From Pisaster brevispinus (lineage: Eukaryota; Echinodermata; Asteroidea; Forcipulatida; Asteriidae): a stretch of DNA of 64,000 nucleotides. Shown piece by piece: positions 1-10,480 of the stretch (the first letter of the stretch is position 1; the number at the start of each line of letters is the position of its first letter). The DNA is taken from the NCBI GenBank assembly GCA_023634235.1, contig JAMKCF010000032.1, forward strand, positions 558,001 to 622,000, read 5' to 3'. Position numbers and translations under genes: made by a program. The notes beneath the pieces are model-generated. The model was not told the origin of the DNA, ran no database searches, and saw nothing but the letters and a program-made list of their open reading frames with translations.

Positions 1-637
1 TACAAGAGTATTGTGTCAATAGAGAGTGGATGCTTATGCGCTAATTGCTACGAGCAAGTGTCGGTTTACCAAACGTGTTGCGAAAGAATATTGCAAGCAC
101 GCGGAGGTCCAACAGTCACGCATTTACATAATATGTCCACTTTGTTACTTCCCTGTGGAACCATTTGATATATATATATACATATTTTAAAAGATGTATC
201 CACTATTCAAATTCATTCCGAAAGACAATAGTTACAAATAACCAAAAATATCAAGTAATTTTTTATCAGTAGGCCCTACCTGTACATGACACTTATGTAA
301 ATAGAACAAACACCTTTAAATTCAGTGAGGTTTTATAATATGTCGTGCACAATACAATATCATAACGATGAGCATCATATACCACGTATAATCAAATGAT
401 TCTGAGCTTCAGAATTCTATCCAAAGGCAATTAACACCCTTGGTAATAATAGTTAATGAATGATTAAGGGAAATCTCAAAAACAGATTATCACAACACAC
501 AATTTTTAAAAATATTTTACAATGATCTCCCTTCACAGAAATCAGTCCAAACTGAACTCTCAGCTCGACACCGTATTCGCTCTTGGTTCCATTTCAATGA
601 TATCAGCAGCAGGTGAGCGCGACCTGGACGGTTGTTG
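1..637. other. 3' flank of the GPCR gene, no gene seen
   Basis: AT-rich sequence downstream of the minus-strand receptor gene; it should contain the 3' UTR. I see no canonical AATAAA or ATTAAA in minus orientation anywhere in these 637 bases, so the transcript either uses a variant signal (TATAAA reads on the minus strand near 330) or extends beyond the window. A short TA microsatellite lies near 168-180. No other coding or RNA feature is visible. Confidence 0.5.
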
Positions 638-1678
638 TCATATAGCGGTCTTGATCGGCGATTTGGAGGGCTGGTAGGCACAGTCACCCGGCCGTACATC
701 TCGGTTACACCTCGGGGATGTCGACTGTTCCAACACGGCAGTCTGCGTTGTTGTGCCCTGGCCCTGTTTTCGGTTTCTCTTAGTCCTGCAGGCGTTAAAG
801 AAAAGGAATGTGTAGGGGTTGGACGCGCTGCTGCACGGTGCGAAGACACTCAAGATGCTGTAGGCTACAACATTAACCGGGGTCCCCGCCACCGCTCTGA
901 TTAGCTCTATTGTGAAGTAGGGTAGATTGCAAACGACGTAGGCGCCGATGATGACGAAAGTCATTTTCAGTGTCCTCCACCGTGTGGACTTCTTCCAGTT
1001 ACTTTGGAACAAGTTCTTGCCGTCGCTGTAGAGTTTAGCCACTATGCACAGATAGGCACCGCTTATGATGAAGAACGGAACAATAAACACGACAACGGCG
1101 ATGTACGCCAAGTACGCCTGGCGGTAGGGGTCATGTCCGGTTTTGAAGATGGTCTTGCAGCGGTAAGTGCCGTTGACGCTATCCTTTCGAAACACGTGGA
1201 GTTGCGGTAGGGACAGCAGCAACGCCATGGTGAAGGCCACGGGGATCACTCTCAACTCAGACAGCTGTCTTCTCAGGGGGAACATGACCGAGTGGTAACG
1301 GTCCACGGAGATCGCCACCACCATATTACTTGATGCCATGAGGGCCATACTCTCCAGAAGCATCCGGACACGGCACGCAGCGTCGGTGCTGCTCCACACG
1401 TTCGACTTGAGCGTCATGATCAGCGAGCACATCAACGGTATCAGGGCAACCATGAGATCAGAAAGTGCCAGAAATGTCATGTACACGTGGATTCTCGTGC
1501 GCTCTCGACGATGCACGAATAACCACGAGAGTACTAGAACGTTACCAATGACGGTTACAACGAATATGATGGATATTACGATGGTACGCACGTTATCATC
1601 GTGTCCATATATCTCCTTCTCCTCCCCACTTGACTCCGTGTACAACGGCGTGGTGCTGAAGTTATAAAACTCATCCAT
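638..1678 (-). CDS. class A GPCR, vasopressin/NPS/GnRH-receptor-like
   Basis: Encodes a complete 346-residue seven-transmembrane receptor in one exon, expected at the plasma membrane and coupled to G proteins. Numbering from the ATG at 1678-1676: helices are near 32-54, 65-87, 102-124, 143-161, 189-213, 238-260 and 268-294. Family landmarks are N46 (1.50), D74 (2.50), C102 in helix 3 and C174 in loop 2 (conserved disulfide pair), DRY at 126-128, P201 (5.50) and P253 (6.50). N-glycosylation sequons are N6 and N169. The stretch KMTFVIIGAYVVCNLPYF closely follows vasopressin/oxytocin receptor helix 6, and LPQLHVF resembles the end of their helix 4. Oddities: CWxP reads CNLP (N251), NPxxY reads NPYTF (F291) and the helix 4 tryptophan position is F149. 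The C-terminus TAI fits a class I PDZ ligand. The frame is open further upstream, but its first codon there is GTG; the ATG at 1678 sits in a strong Kozak context (ACCATGG), so it is preferred. Family is clear; the ligand is unknown and a CCAP, NPS or GnRH-type receptor is equally possible. Confidence 0.93.
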   Translation of the reverse strand: MDEFYNFSTTPLYTESSGEEKEIYGHDDNVRTIVISIIFVVTVIGNVLVLSWLFVHRRERTRIHVYMTFLALSDLMVALIPLMCSLIMTLKSNVWSSTDAACRVRMLLESMALMASSNMVVAISVDRYHSVMFPLRRQLSELRVIPVAFTMALLLSLPQLHVFRKDSVNGTYRCKTIFKTGHDPYRQAYLAYIAVVVFIVPFFIISGAYLCIVAKLYSDGKNLFQSNWKKSTRWRTLKMTFVIIGAYVVCNLPYFTIELIRAVAGTPVNVVAYSILSVFAPCSSASNPYTFLFFNACRTKRNRKQGQGTTTQTAVLEQSTSPRCNRDVRPGDCAYQPSKSPIKTAI

Positions 1679-3172
1679 GGTCGAACAAAACCATCCGAAG
1701 ATCACTGGTAGTCAAGAAAGTCCTCTTTCCGAAGACTTGATGGAACTAAGTTTTTCTCTGATGAGACAGATTGTCTAAGACAGTTGTCCTCTGACGCAAC
1801 GAGATACGTGCGAGTGTTACGAGAAGGCACTTTTCCCGCGAATCAATCTCCGCACTTCCCGCTTGGAAAATGTAACCGGCGTTTAGTATCGATGAGGTCG
1901 TTAGGCCTACTACGCAGCCAGTCAGCATGCGCAGTTCGATGGACGAACATGCTCTCTGTTAGTCGCGTAGAACAGCAATGGCGCCTGTAAAAGTCCGGTG
2001 TCGTCTGAGAGGATCAGAAGCACCTCGGCTCCATACGTCACTGTCGGTAAAAGATAGTAACCTGGTTTAAGTTTGGGGGCGTCATCCACGCATGCTCAGT
2101 CGCCTTCTGGGTGCGTTCCACGTGGAGCGAGTAATCTCTCCATCCTGTATTGATTAAACACAAACAATAATAAATTGATAAGAATGAAGGTGAAATAAAA
2201 TGTGATCAGCCTTTTTAAACGTCATTTATCTGTGGTATCAAAGCCTTTCATCCAGAAAAGCTTGGAACCTCAGATGACCTGACCTGGTACACCATGCTAC
2301 ACTTCGACCACCAAATGACTCCTTTTTTGGTGGAAAACTAACTTTCGCAGCGTCTTTAGCTTGATAAAAACCAATGAGATTGAGGAAAAGTTCATCATAC
2401 TTAGCCACTCTTCAATTTCACCCCACTATTGACTCTACATAATGGACCGCAACCAGTACCGAGCCCGAAAACCAACTGCGTTCCCACAAATACTACAAAG
2501 TGTTAGGTGTCTACGAGAACGAGCCCGTTCTTCAGAACCTTTTTCTGCTTAATATCGACTCAGGTTTGAGCGACACACAACGTTGGACCTCTCCAAGCTT
2601 GTTGAACTCCGCTGACGGAAGGGGGGTCAAATGCACTTTATTGATACTCTCTCTTTCTTCTTTTTTGTTCGAAATGTGAAGAAAAAAATATAAATAAGCC
2701 ACGGGCCTGCGTCCTCCATCAAGTGTTTCTAACTAGTTCAAGTCATTAGGATGCACGAGCACGGAAAATGCACAGCACGCATGTTCAATCACAGCAAGAG
2801 AAAAACCGAAATATCTCACTATGACACTACAGCTAATGGCTAGATATATATCGATCTTTTTTTTAAAGGTTTTTATTTTGTTAGAGAGAATTTTTTTTCT
2901 TCCGTTCCTTATGCGAACTATAGCTGCAGATGTAACACGCGGGCCACTTTTCAACATGGCTTCGCCAGTACTTCACGACACTATGTGCGCATCTCGCATG
3001 CAGTTTACGATCGATGGTCCCGACGTTGTGGATTGTCATGCCTGCAAGCGGCGCCTTTTGTCTCTGGTACCTCCCTGATTGCCTCAATGATGTTGAACGA
3101 CTGGTTGCCAGGTGGGGAGGAGAGGAGATAGAGCCCGCGGACACTCCAGACCATTTTGGGTTTTATAAAAGG
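1679..3172. other. 5' flank of the GPCR gene
   Basis: Upstream side of the minus-strand receptor gene; it should hold the 5' UTR and promoter, but no start site can be fixed from sequence. A CACGTG E-box lies at 2119-2124, about 440 bases upstream of the chosen ATG. No second gene is recognisable; open frames here are short and overlap on both strands. Confidence 0.4.
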
Positions 3173-3448
3173 TGCATTATGCCGTACTTCAACTATCGTT
3201 GTGATGGGAGGGGGGGGGCCTTTGTACTTTGTGCTTTTGTGCGCAAGTGGGTGCTTTTGTCGAAGGACCTTTTCAATCTCATTAAAAGCAGCGCATGAGA
3301 TAACATTTTCGGCAATCATTGCTAAATATTCCATAAATTGTGCATTATGTCACACTTCAGCTACCGTTGGGAGGGGAGGGGGCGTTTGTAGTTTGTGCTT
3401 TTGTGTGCAAATTGGTACTTTGGTCTATGTACCTTGGTAGTCTCATCA
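3173..3448 (+). repeat. diverged tandem pair, unit about 167 bp
   Basis: Two head-to-tail copies start at TGCATTAT (3173 and 3341) and share a G-run, TTTGTGCTTTTGTG and the end ATTAAAAGC (3281 and 3448). The offset is 167-168 bp throughout. The copies are clearly diverged, so the duplication is not recent. The second copy ends exactly where the inverted-repeat element at 3448 begins. Confidence 0.75.
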
Positions 3449-3823
3449 TTAAAAGCTGGGTGTACTTTGGGTAAATGTCAAAGACCAATATAATCACTTG
3501 ATGTATCCCTGTATAAGCATAAAATAACAAACATGTGAAAATGTGGGCCAATTAGGCAATCGAAGTTGCTAAAAAAAAAACAATGACAGAAAAACCACAC
3601 CCTTGTTGCATAGAATTGTGATTTTTCAGATGCCTGGCTTCATACCTGAAGCCTTTCTCATTATTCAAATTCTGGGGTGAAAGATAACTCCTTTCTCTAA
3701 AACTGCGTTACTTCAAAGGAAATCGTTTCTAACAATGTTTTATAATATCAACAGTTCTACAGAGAAACGTTTTGTGTTCATTAACTTGTGTTGTCATTAC
3801 CAAAAGTATATCCTGCCTCAAAA
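3448..3823 (+). mobile_element. inverted-repeat MITE-like element, family 1 copy a
   Basis: About 375 bp with imperfect terminal inverted repeats: the left end contains GTGTACTTTGGGTAAATG and the right end reads, inverted, ATATACTTTTGGTAATG. The interior (TCAAAGACCA, ATAAAATAACAAAC, CACACCCTTGTTG, CCTGAAGCCTTTCTCA) matches a second copy at 47765-48090 and a repeat I remember as very abundant in sea stars. It has no coding capacity, so it is non-autonomous. The superfamily is not established. Confidence 0.75.
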
Positions 3824-4317
3824 CCGGCGCATGAAAGGACATCCATCATTGATACCAGTATGCTAGTCTTGAACTATCATTTTGAATGTCGCAGTTCTAT
3901 GCGCGTACAAAGTCACTTGTAATAAGTGGACACGATCAACCACACTGCTGTCCAAATATTTGATGAAACACACCAATAGGATATCCAGATATGTATTAGG
4001 TTACATTTTAATGTTGACGGTTCAGATGAAGATATTCAAAAGCCGTATCGTTTTGCACTCAATTTACACCAGTCGTACAAACAGCTGAATCTCGATCGAT
4101 ACGCCAACGCGGTCAGTGTCATGTTACTTCTGAATGGGACTGCAGACATATATAGAAAGTGTTCCCTGCATTACGCGTGATGGACAAAGTATATTTTTTA
4201 TTCACCCAAATAAAACCCAGTTTAAGAAAAGTTTTCAGGTTTAAACTTGGGTGTGTTTTGCTGTTGTCTCCACTAGGCCTATATGCAGCTGTAGGAGGAA
4301 CGCCCCATCCACGAACT

Positions 4318-4400
4318 CTGTCCGTAAATTTACGGACTCCGGAAAGTGAAATATTCCGTATTTTCGCCGTAATTATACGGACTTTCCGTAAATGGAAATA
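4318..4400. repeat. palindromic CCGTAA/TTACGG-rich segment
   Basis: Contains a perfect 16-bp palindrome, TCCGTAAATTTACGGA, at 4321-4336, followed by several more CCGTA and TACGG words. It precedes the 132-bp inverted-repeat element and the 23-bp array, which use the same TACGG vocabulary. This could be a remnant of the same element; no function is evident. Confidence 0.45.
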
Positions 4401-4525
4401 TTAGTTATGCTAATTAGCGTAATTACAATCAACCACATTTTGCCCAAACACCTACACATAATACAGTACATGTAAGTACATATTGTTATTTCACCCACAA
4501 CCGTGTACACATGTACAGACTCATG

Positions 4526-4657
4526 TTAAGGGTGTTTTAATTTTACGGAATGAAAATAATTTCCGGTAATTAAAAAAAAGTAAAAAATGCGTTCCATATT
4601 CCTGCAGCAAAATTATCGGAAAAGTTGTTTCATTCCGTAAAATAAAAAGACCCTTAA
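4526..4657. mobile_element. 132-bp MITE with 30-bp inverted repeats
   Basis: The arms at 4526-4555 and 4628-4657 are inverted copies with 28 of 30 matching positions, both containing TTACGGAATGAAA in arm orientation. The outermost bases are TTAA on each side, which fits insertion at a TTAA target (piggyBac-type behaviour). The arms begin GGGT rather than the usual piggyBac CCY, so the superfamily is uncertain. It is too short to encode a transposase. Confidence 0.7.
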
Positions 4658-4676
4658 ACACGAGTTGCACAAAATA

Positions 4677-5043
4677 CGGCGATATAACACAACAACATAA
4701 GGCGAAATAAGGCAAACAATTACGGGGTATAACGCAATAAAATACGGCGGTATAACGCAATAACATACGGCGATATAACGCAATAAAATACGTCAATTTA
4801 ACGCAATAAAATACAGCCATGTAACGCAATAAAATACGGACACATAACGCAATAAACTACGGCGGTATAACGCAATAAAATACGGACACATAACGCAATA
4901 AAATACGGCCATATAACGCAATAAAATACGGCCATATAACGCAATAAACTACGGCCATATAACGCAATAAACTACGGCGGTATATCGCAATAAAATACGG
5001 ACACATAACGCAATAAAATACGGCGATCACCGCAATAGTAAAA
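4677..5043 (+). repeat. 23-bp minisatellite, about 15 units
   Basis: Head-to-tail units of 23 bp with consensus core AACGCAATAAAATACGGC and variable flanking positions (CGG, CCA, ACA, CGA). Units are well ordered from about 4727, with more degenerate units before and at the end. Minus-strand open frames across the array (periodic RYMAVFYCVI-like peptides) are by-products of the repeat. Most units carry AATAAA on the plus strand. Confidence 0.9.
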
Positions 5044-6515
5044 CTATTTATCAATAAACTAAGGCTGTATAACGCCACAATAAAACACACAAAAACACCC
5101 CACGAGTTCTCTTTAGGAATTGGCAAATACGAGCCACCGTACATTATTTTACCAACGCAACGCGGCCACTCGCACCGTGAGCATCATAATACTTCAGTTG
5201 CTGCATCGCACTAACAGGGTCGAAGATAAATACATCATGGACGTGTATACATCGTGGCAGGTTGCTCTGGTCGATGTCAAAGAGATATTGACTCGACAAA
5301 AAAGAAAACAAAGAAAGAAAAAATGGAACTATATTTAGGTCAACTCTGAGTAGTTTTACATCGATGATTCGTATTATATCCATTATTATTTCAGAATGTT
5401 CCAACGAAAGGAAACTCGAGCAACGACAGCGAGCGTTGCTTTTAAGGCCAATGTCTGACGTGGCATCTCACTCAACGACTATTTACTGACATGTGTTTCC
5501 TAACAACGCAACGAACGCAGCAAAGTTTGCCGTCAAAAACTAGTCTCGAATCTGGTACAAGAACCAGCTGGAACAGTGCTAGAGATATGAATGAACATGG
5601 AAGTGTAGATCACAGCCTGATGAAGGGCACTGACAGAATTTAGAGTTGGAAAATTTCGAAAATTTAACTTTCGATTCAGTAGGAACAGAACCTTCCGAGA
5701 GACATTCAAAATTTGCATGAAAGATTAAAGTTGGCTTGAGAAAATAATTACGCTTTGCAAGAATAGTCCATGTCTTCCAGAAACATATCGAAAAAACTTA
5801 CCTGTGACAAATATTCATATATAGAAGTACACGATAAGGGGGGAAGTTGCATATATAACTATTAAATGGCTCGTTTTTTTATTTAGGTCTCCCATATATT
5901 ATGAAATGCCCATTGCTCTATTTAGCGTATATGCCAAAACATTACGAGTGAGTTTGGATCGAAACACAATTTTCTGTAAAAAGGTCAGCATTGAAAATAG
6001 ATATACGTTCGACGACGTTTGGTATAAAAATTCAAATTATGATTGTTTACCACGATAGCTCATCATTTTGTTTGTATTTTGGTTCAACAGTCAGCGAATG
6101 TAAACAGTTCATTGATTTCATAAAAATAATGTATGGATTGTTTTAGGTCTGTGTTTAAATTCATATTTATTTGGGATTGCTCACAGATCAAGTTCTGCAT
6201 TTGTAGGTTCAAAGAAATGTCAGTCGATATGGTCGTTTACGATGTCTTTTTAAATTAGTTTGGTCCGGTTTGTGCTGGTTTCGGTTGTAGTTGTAGTATG
6301 CAATACGGTTTTTGTTTGTTTGTTTGATTGTTTGTTTTTTATTTTTTTATTATTTTAATTACGTTGTTTTTAGGTTGCTTTCTAAACTTTAACTTGTTAA
6401 CTCTTCGTAATTTGTCAATTTTTAACTCATTGTAATTTTGACCGCAATTCAGACTTTTTTGTTGCAATAAACCGTTCCAAATTCAAAATTCAAATATAGC
6501 CACGAGTCAAGCATA
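5044..6515. other. no gene recognised
   Basis: AT-rich sequence with short, overlapping open frames and no family homology that I recognise. It includes T-rich runs near 6300-6370. The word TTTTAAGGCCAATG at about 5442 may be a terminal scrap of one of the inverted-repeat families. Confidence 0.4.
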
Positions 6516-6811
6516 CTGCCCATATTCATAGCGCTGCTTAATTAACGGTGAGGAAATTTTCGTGCTAACTATAGAAGAAACATTTGCTTAAGCGTATTAA
6601 TAAGCGTATTTCACAAGTTAGAAAGAAAATTAGGCAGCCATCTTGCGCGTTCACCATGGATTTGCATTGTTATGTCATTCATTTTCATACAGTAAGCACC
6701 GGAAGGTTTACCATGCCTTTTCGTGTGCTTGCGGTTAGCAGCGCTATGAAATGGAAATCGCACAGTAAGTACAAAATCGGCCGTTAAGCAGCTCTATGAA
6801 ATTGAGCCCTG
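6516..6811. mobile_element. foldback/MITE element of about 296 bp
   Basis: The left end (6516-6545, containing ATTCATAGCGCTGCTTAA) is the inverse of the right end (6781-6811, TTAAGCAGCTCTATGAAAT). A second internal version of the terminal motif, AGCAGCGCTATGAAAT, lies at about 6738-6753, so the element has nested ends. The family is one I recall from echinoderm genomes. The 67-codon frame inside it is a shadow, not a gene. Confidence 0.75.
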
Positions 6812-6859
6812 TCACGACGAACACTATTCACACGTATAATACAATGGATTGGAAATGGG

Positions 6860-6948
6860 ATGTTTAACCCCCGAGATGTTTAATCCCCGGGATGTTTAAT
6901 CCCCGGGATGTTTAATCCCCGGGATGATTAATCCCCGGGATGTTTAAC
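6860..6948 (+). repeat. 16-bp GC-rich tandem array
   Basis: Five to six units of ATGTTTAATCCCCGGG, the first and last degenerate, ending directly at the MITE that starts at 6950. The SmaI-type palindrome CCCCGGGG-like core recurs every 16 bp. A similar word (CCCCGGGATGTTTTA) occurs alone at about 40678. Confidence 0.85.
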
Positions 6949-6949
6949 A

Positions 6950-7141
6950 CACTCTGAAAACTCCTGGGTCAGAATTGACCCGGATCCCAGGGAACTGACC
7001 CTTTCTGGGTCAGACTGACCCGAAAACTGGTTTTAAACATTATATCTTAGCTCGAAATCTCCGTCTCAGTTTGACCACTTTCTGGATCATTTTGAAGCAG
7101 AGTCCATGCCAAAATGACCCTGCCCATGACTTTTAAGAGTG
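6950..7141. mobile_element. GGGTCA-family MITE, copy 1
   Basis: Ends CACTCTGAAAACTCC and, inverted, AGAGTG at 7136-7141 followed by TA. The interior is built from GGGTCA/TGACCC half-sites, including a perfect GGTCAnnnTGACC palindrome at 7008-7020. The ends match copies at 31043-31310 and 38759-38993. No coding capacity. Confidence 0.75.
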
Positions 7142-7592
7142 TATAGCGATAATGTTACATAAACGGGGAACAAGTAGTCCATTTCAAAGCGCTGGCTGGA
7201 AATATTGTGCTTTCGTCAATGTTCCTTTCAACTAATAACAGTAAAAAGGGGGAAGATCATGTGACATCATTTTTGTTTTTACAATACAAATGCAATTTAA
7301 GCGAATCATCCGACGGAATAGCTTTGGGGCTTTTGCCCCTTATGTCGGTCGCCCCCGTATTTTTTGCTAGCTATTTCCAAGTCAATATTTTGAAAAACAA
7401 CACAACCTCTGTTTGCAGTTACATATCCTGCAGATCATGTTTAATAATTGTTTTAAATCTTGTTGGCATTGGGACCGAGGGATACTCAAAAGCGACTAGC
7501 GCTGTTAACCAGTGGGTCAGAATAGTTCTATAGTCCTATTGATAATCGTCAATAGGAAGTTCACCGAAGAAAGGATCGTGACTGGTTCTTAA

Positions 7593-7830
7593 AAATGGGA
7601 CTGCACCTCATGGAACTGCTTTAGGACACAAAGCTAAGCAAAAAAGTCTGGGTTTTTTTCTAACTAGAAATTTTTTCAGCCGAAAGGTCTCGTTACATTG
7701 TGTACTATTTCTGACTTCTTACAAGCCTTAACTTGCCTCAGCAAAACCTATTTCAGCCGAAGTTTATCCTTTATGCGGCTTGATGAAATCGGGCCCCGGG
7801 CTTTGCCGGGCTTTGCCGGGCTTTGACTTT
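7593..7830. mobile_element. old relative of the 6.5-kb foldback element plus 10-bp repeat
   Basis: The left end (GGGACTGCACCTCATGGAAC) and the right end near 7768-7798 (CGGCTTGATGAAATCGGGCC) are weakly inverse and resemble the ends of the element at 6516. Just after lies a short tandem of CCGGGCTTTG, three units at about 7797-7826. The copy is degraded, so boundaries are approximate. Confidence 0.4.
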
Positions 7831-10480
7831 CGACCGTTCAAGTCGTCCTTTCAAAGAATACTTTGATGAAACTGGATGATACTAAAAATTAATATCTCAT
7901 GCTCTCCGTGTAAGTAAAATATACCAAAATACAAAGTACAAACGTCAAGAGATTGTCCCTCCTAAAGTGCGCTAAGTGTAAAGCCCTCATCTCTAATTGC
8001 TCATGAATTTAAATCTCAAATTTAGATCGATAGAAATGCGCGCTGCAGAGAAAAGTTCTCACGAAGACGATTTTTTTCTCTCTCTCTCGTAGTTTCGTTA
8101 CCATACAAATAACTGAATCTGAAATATGATGCAGAAACCGACCCGCCGCAAAAGTGCATTCCGCGTTTTACGTCACAGCTTTCAATAAACTTATCAAATA
8201 CACAAGCAGATAAAACATTAACTACATTCAGAAAGTGCCAAGTGATTTTTTCCGGTAACCGTTGAATATGTTTGAGTGTAAAACTGCCGGTTGTGACCGG
8301 AAAACAAATACCCTTTTAAGAATATTAAATAAATATCAAAGTGTGTGCCTTTATGAAATTAATTGAATAAGTTCACTTTTATTTTGGGTAGTTTTAAATA
8401 ACGTGCCCTTGAATGGAAAACCAGGGCAAATTAGAATCAAGGAGAAAGAAAGCATCGCTCAGGGCATTACAATACTCGAATGTATTTGGATAATTGTTTT
8501 GTGTGGGATTCTGTTATTTTATCACCTCACAAAGCCCTTCACCTTCTTGCACTTAGAATGACGTGACGCACACATAAAATCAGTCAAGAGTGCTGATCTT
8601 TGCCGCAGAGAGGACACTTACAATTCTACGGAAATTATGGAAAAATCTAAGTTCATAATACAAACCAATTTTATGTAATTATAAAGGGCTGGACAGGCGG
8701 TCAAGGGTCTCTACAATGTTATTATTATATTATTATCTTAGCCATTTCATTTGTGTAATTGAACAACCACAACTAGTTTTGTCACACAAAAAGATTCTGA
8801 TCAACTTTCCTCTTCCAGCCTCGTTTTGGTTATCTTGATTTGAATGGAAAAAAAACCCACGATGACAGCACACTGTATTTGCCACTACTATGGGCATTCC
8901 GTTCATGACGTCAGTACGTTGAAAGAGCTGTATGGCTATGCCAATAAAAATCAATGTTTACTAAGTAACCGACGGACTTAGTCAAGTTGTTGGTCAGTCG
9001 ATAACTTACTTATTTTGGCACATATTTGCATCTACAATAAATAATTCCGATCGGGATTCTATCAGATTGTAAGCTACACTGAGTCCTTGTATTATTACCC
9101 GAATAACTGAAACGCAGTGAACCATAGAAAGGTGTGGCGCATTGCTCGCGTGCCGTGGAACAATCAATGTGGGCTGGGTAGAGGACATTCCCGCACAACA
9201 AGCCACGGAGAATAGAGTCAATGGCCCCGTTTGTCTTCCTTTACCCCGAGGTAGGCTTACGCATTATTTACAATACACATTGAATAGTTGCAACTCAACC
9301 TGACAGAAATATCTGCAACTACAGTGCGACCACCCTGCTCGATTGTCTAGGGTGAGTTTTACGTTAAATTTAGGAAAACTATATCTTACTAGATAAGATT
9401 GATATATTTGTTTTTTACATAGGATATACATTTTTAAGGACATAAATCACAACTCAAACTATAAAATGATAGTAGACTTACCATGGGTTGTATTTAATTA
9501 TTGTAAAGAACGGTGCATTGTATGCCAAAGTTTTTTGTACGCCAACCACACTGCAGCCATTAGTCTTGTGAGACCGTATGCGGCAGCAGAATCCAACCAC
9601 ACTGCCTCCGTAGCTTCATGTGGGTTCATTTGTTGTAAATAATATTATGTAACTCTGATCGAACCCTTAAACAGCAGTAGATGCACATAGCGCCCGGGGG
9701 GAAATTGCCATCCCCGTACCTCCTTCAGGGCTCTTACCGGTATCCCACACTGGCATTAGTGCAGACTGCTCTTAGGTAATTGCAAAATGTGAAATTTCTT
9801 GACACAAATTGACCACTGCAAATGCCCAGTGAGCAAACCAACAGTCGTCATGAAATGGTGCACAGATGTCAACGTGTTTGTTTACGCTAAAGGTTATCGG
9901 GATAGCAATCGTCGGACTCCCCAGAAGTGAAGACATCGTGCCGCGCAGGGAATCGTCAACAGAGGGCGTCTCGAGTGCGAGTGCGCAGCGCGGTATCTTT
10001 TAAATGAAATTGCCTCCCAAATTTTGCGCACGAGCAATTAACTGAGCATAGTGCGTGCCGTGCGTTACAATGGTCAATGGAACTTCAATTCAGCTCATAA
10101 AAACCGAACTTTTCAATATCGTGCAAAGCTCGCAATGCATAATTATCGTAATTAAGATCGTAAAGTGCCTGACGCTGTGAAACTTCTTGAAGTTATAGGT
10201 CTCGACGAATATGGTTTAAACATGGAAACACTAAAAAATGGTTTTGTACAGAATGTGTCAGTTCGTGGCGTCAGTGATGACGTGATTGCTTTATAAAGTG
10301 TTTTTTCTCTACAATTTAGTTTGTGATTGGGACGTAATATTCAACACAGTACAGAGTTTATGCATGCAACCAATGCACAGGCAAGGTACAGCTGCGAAAA
10401 TTTCTCTCCACTTATCAATTTGGGTGAACAAACTAACTACAAATTAACGTTCAAAATTGCACGCATACCTGGCGTAAAGG
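7831..10480. other. no gene recognised
   Basis: 2.6 kb without a supported gene or clear repeat. Open frames of at most 73 codons occur on the minus strand (8733-8954, 9006-9221) without recognisable homology. Base composition is unremarkable and AT-rich. Confidence 0.4.

Noticed and set aside
632..1667. Plus-strand frames across the receptor gene
   Set aside because: Shadow frames of the GPCR CDS, with no homology of their own.
4521..5144. Minus-strand frames with periodic RYMAVFYCVI peptides
   Set aside because: They are translations of the 23-bp minisatellite and of the adjacent MITE.
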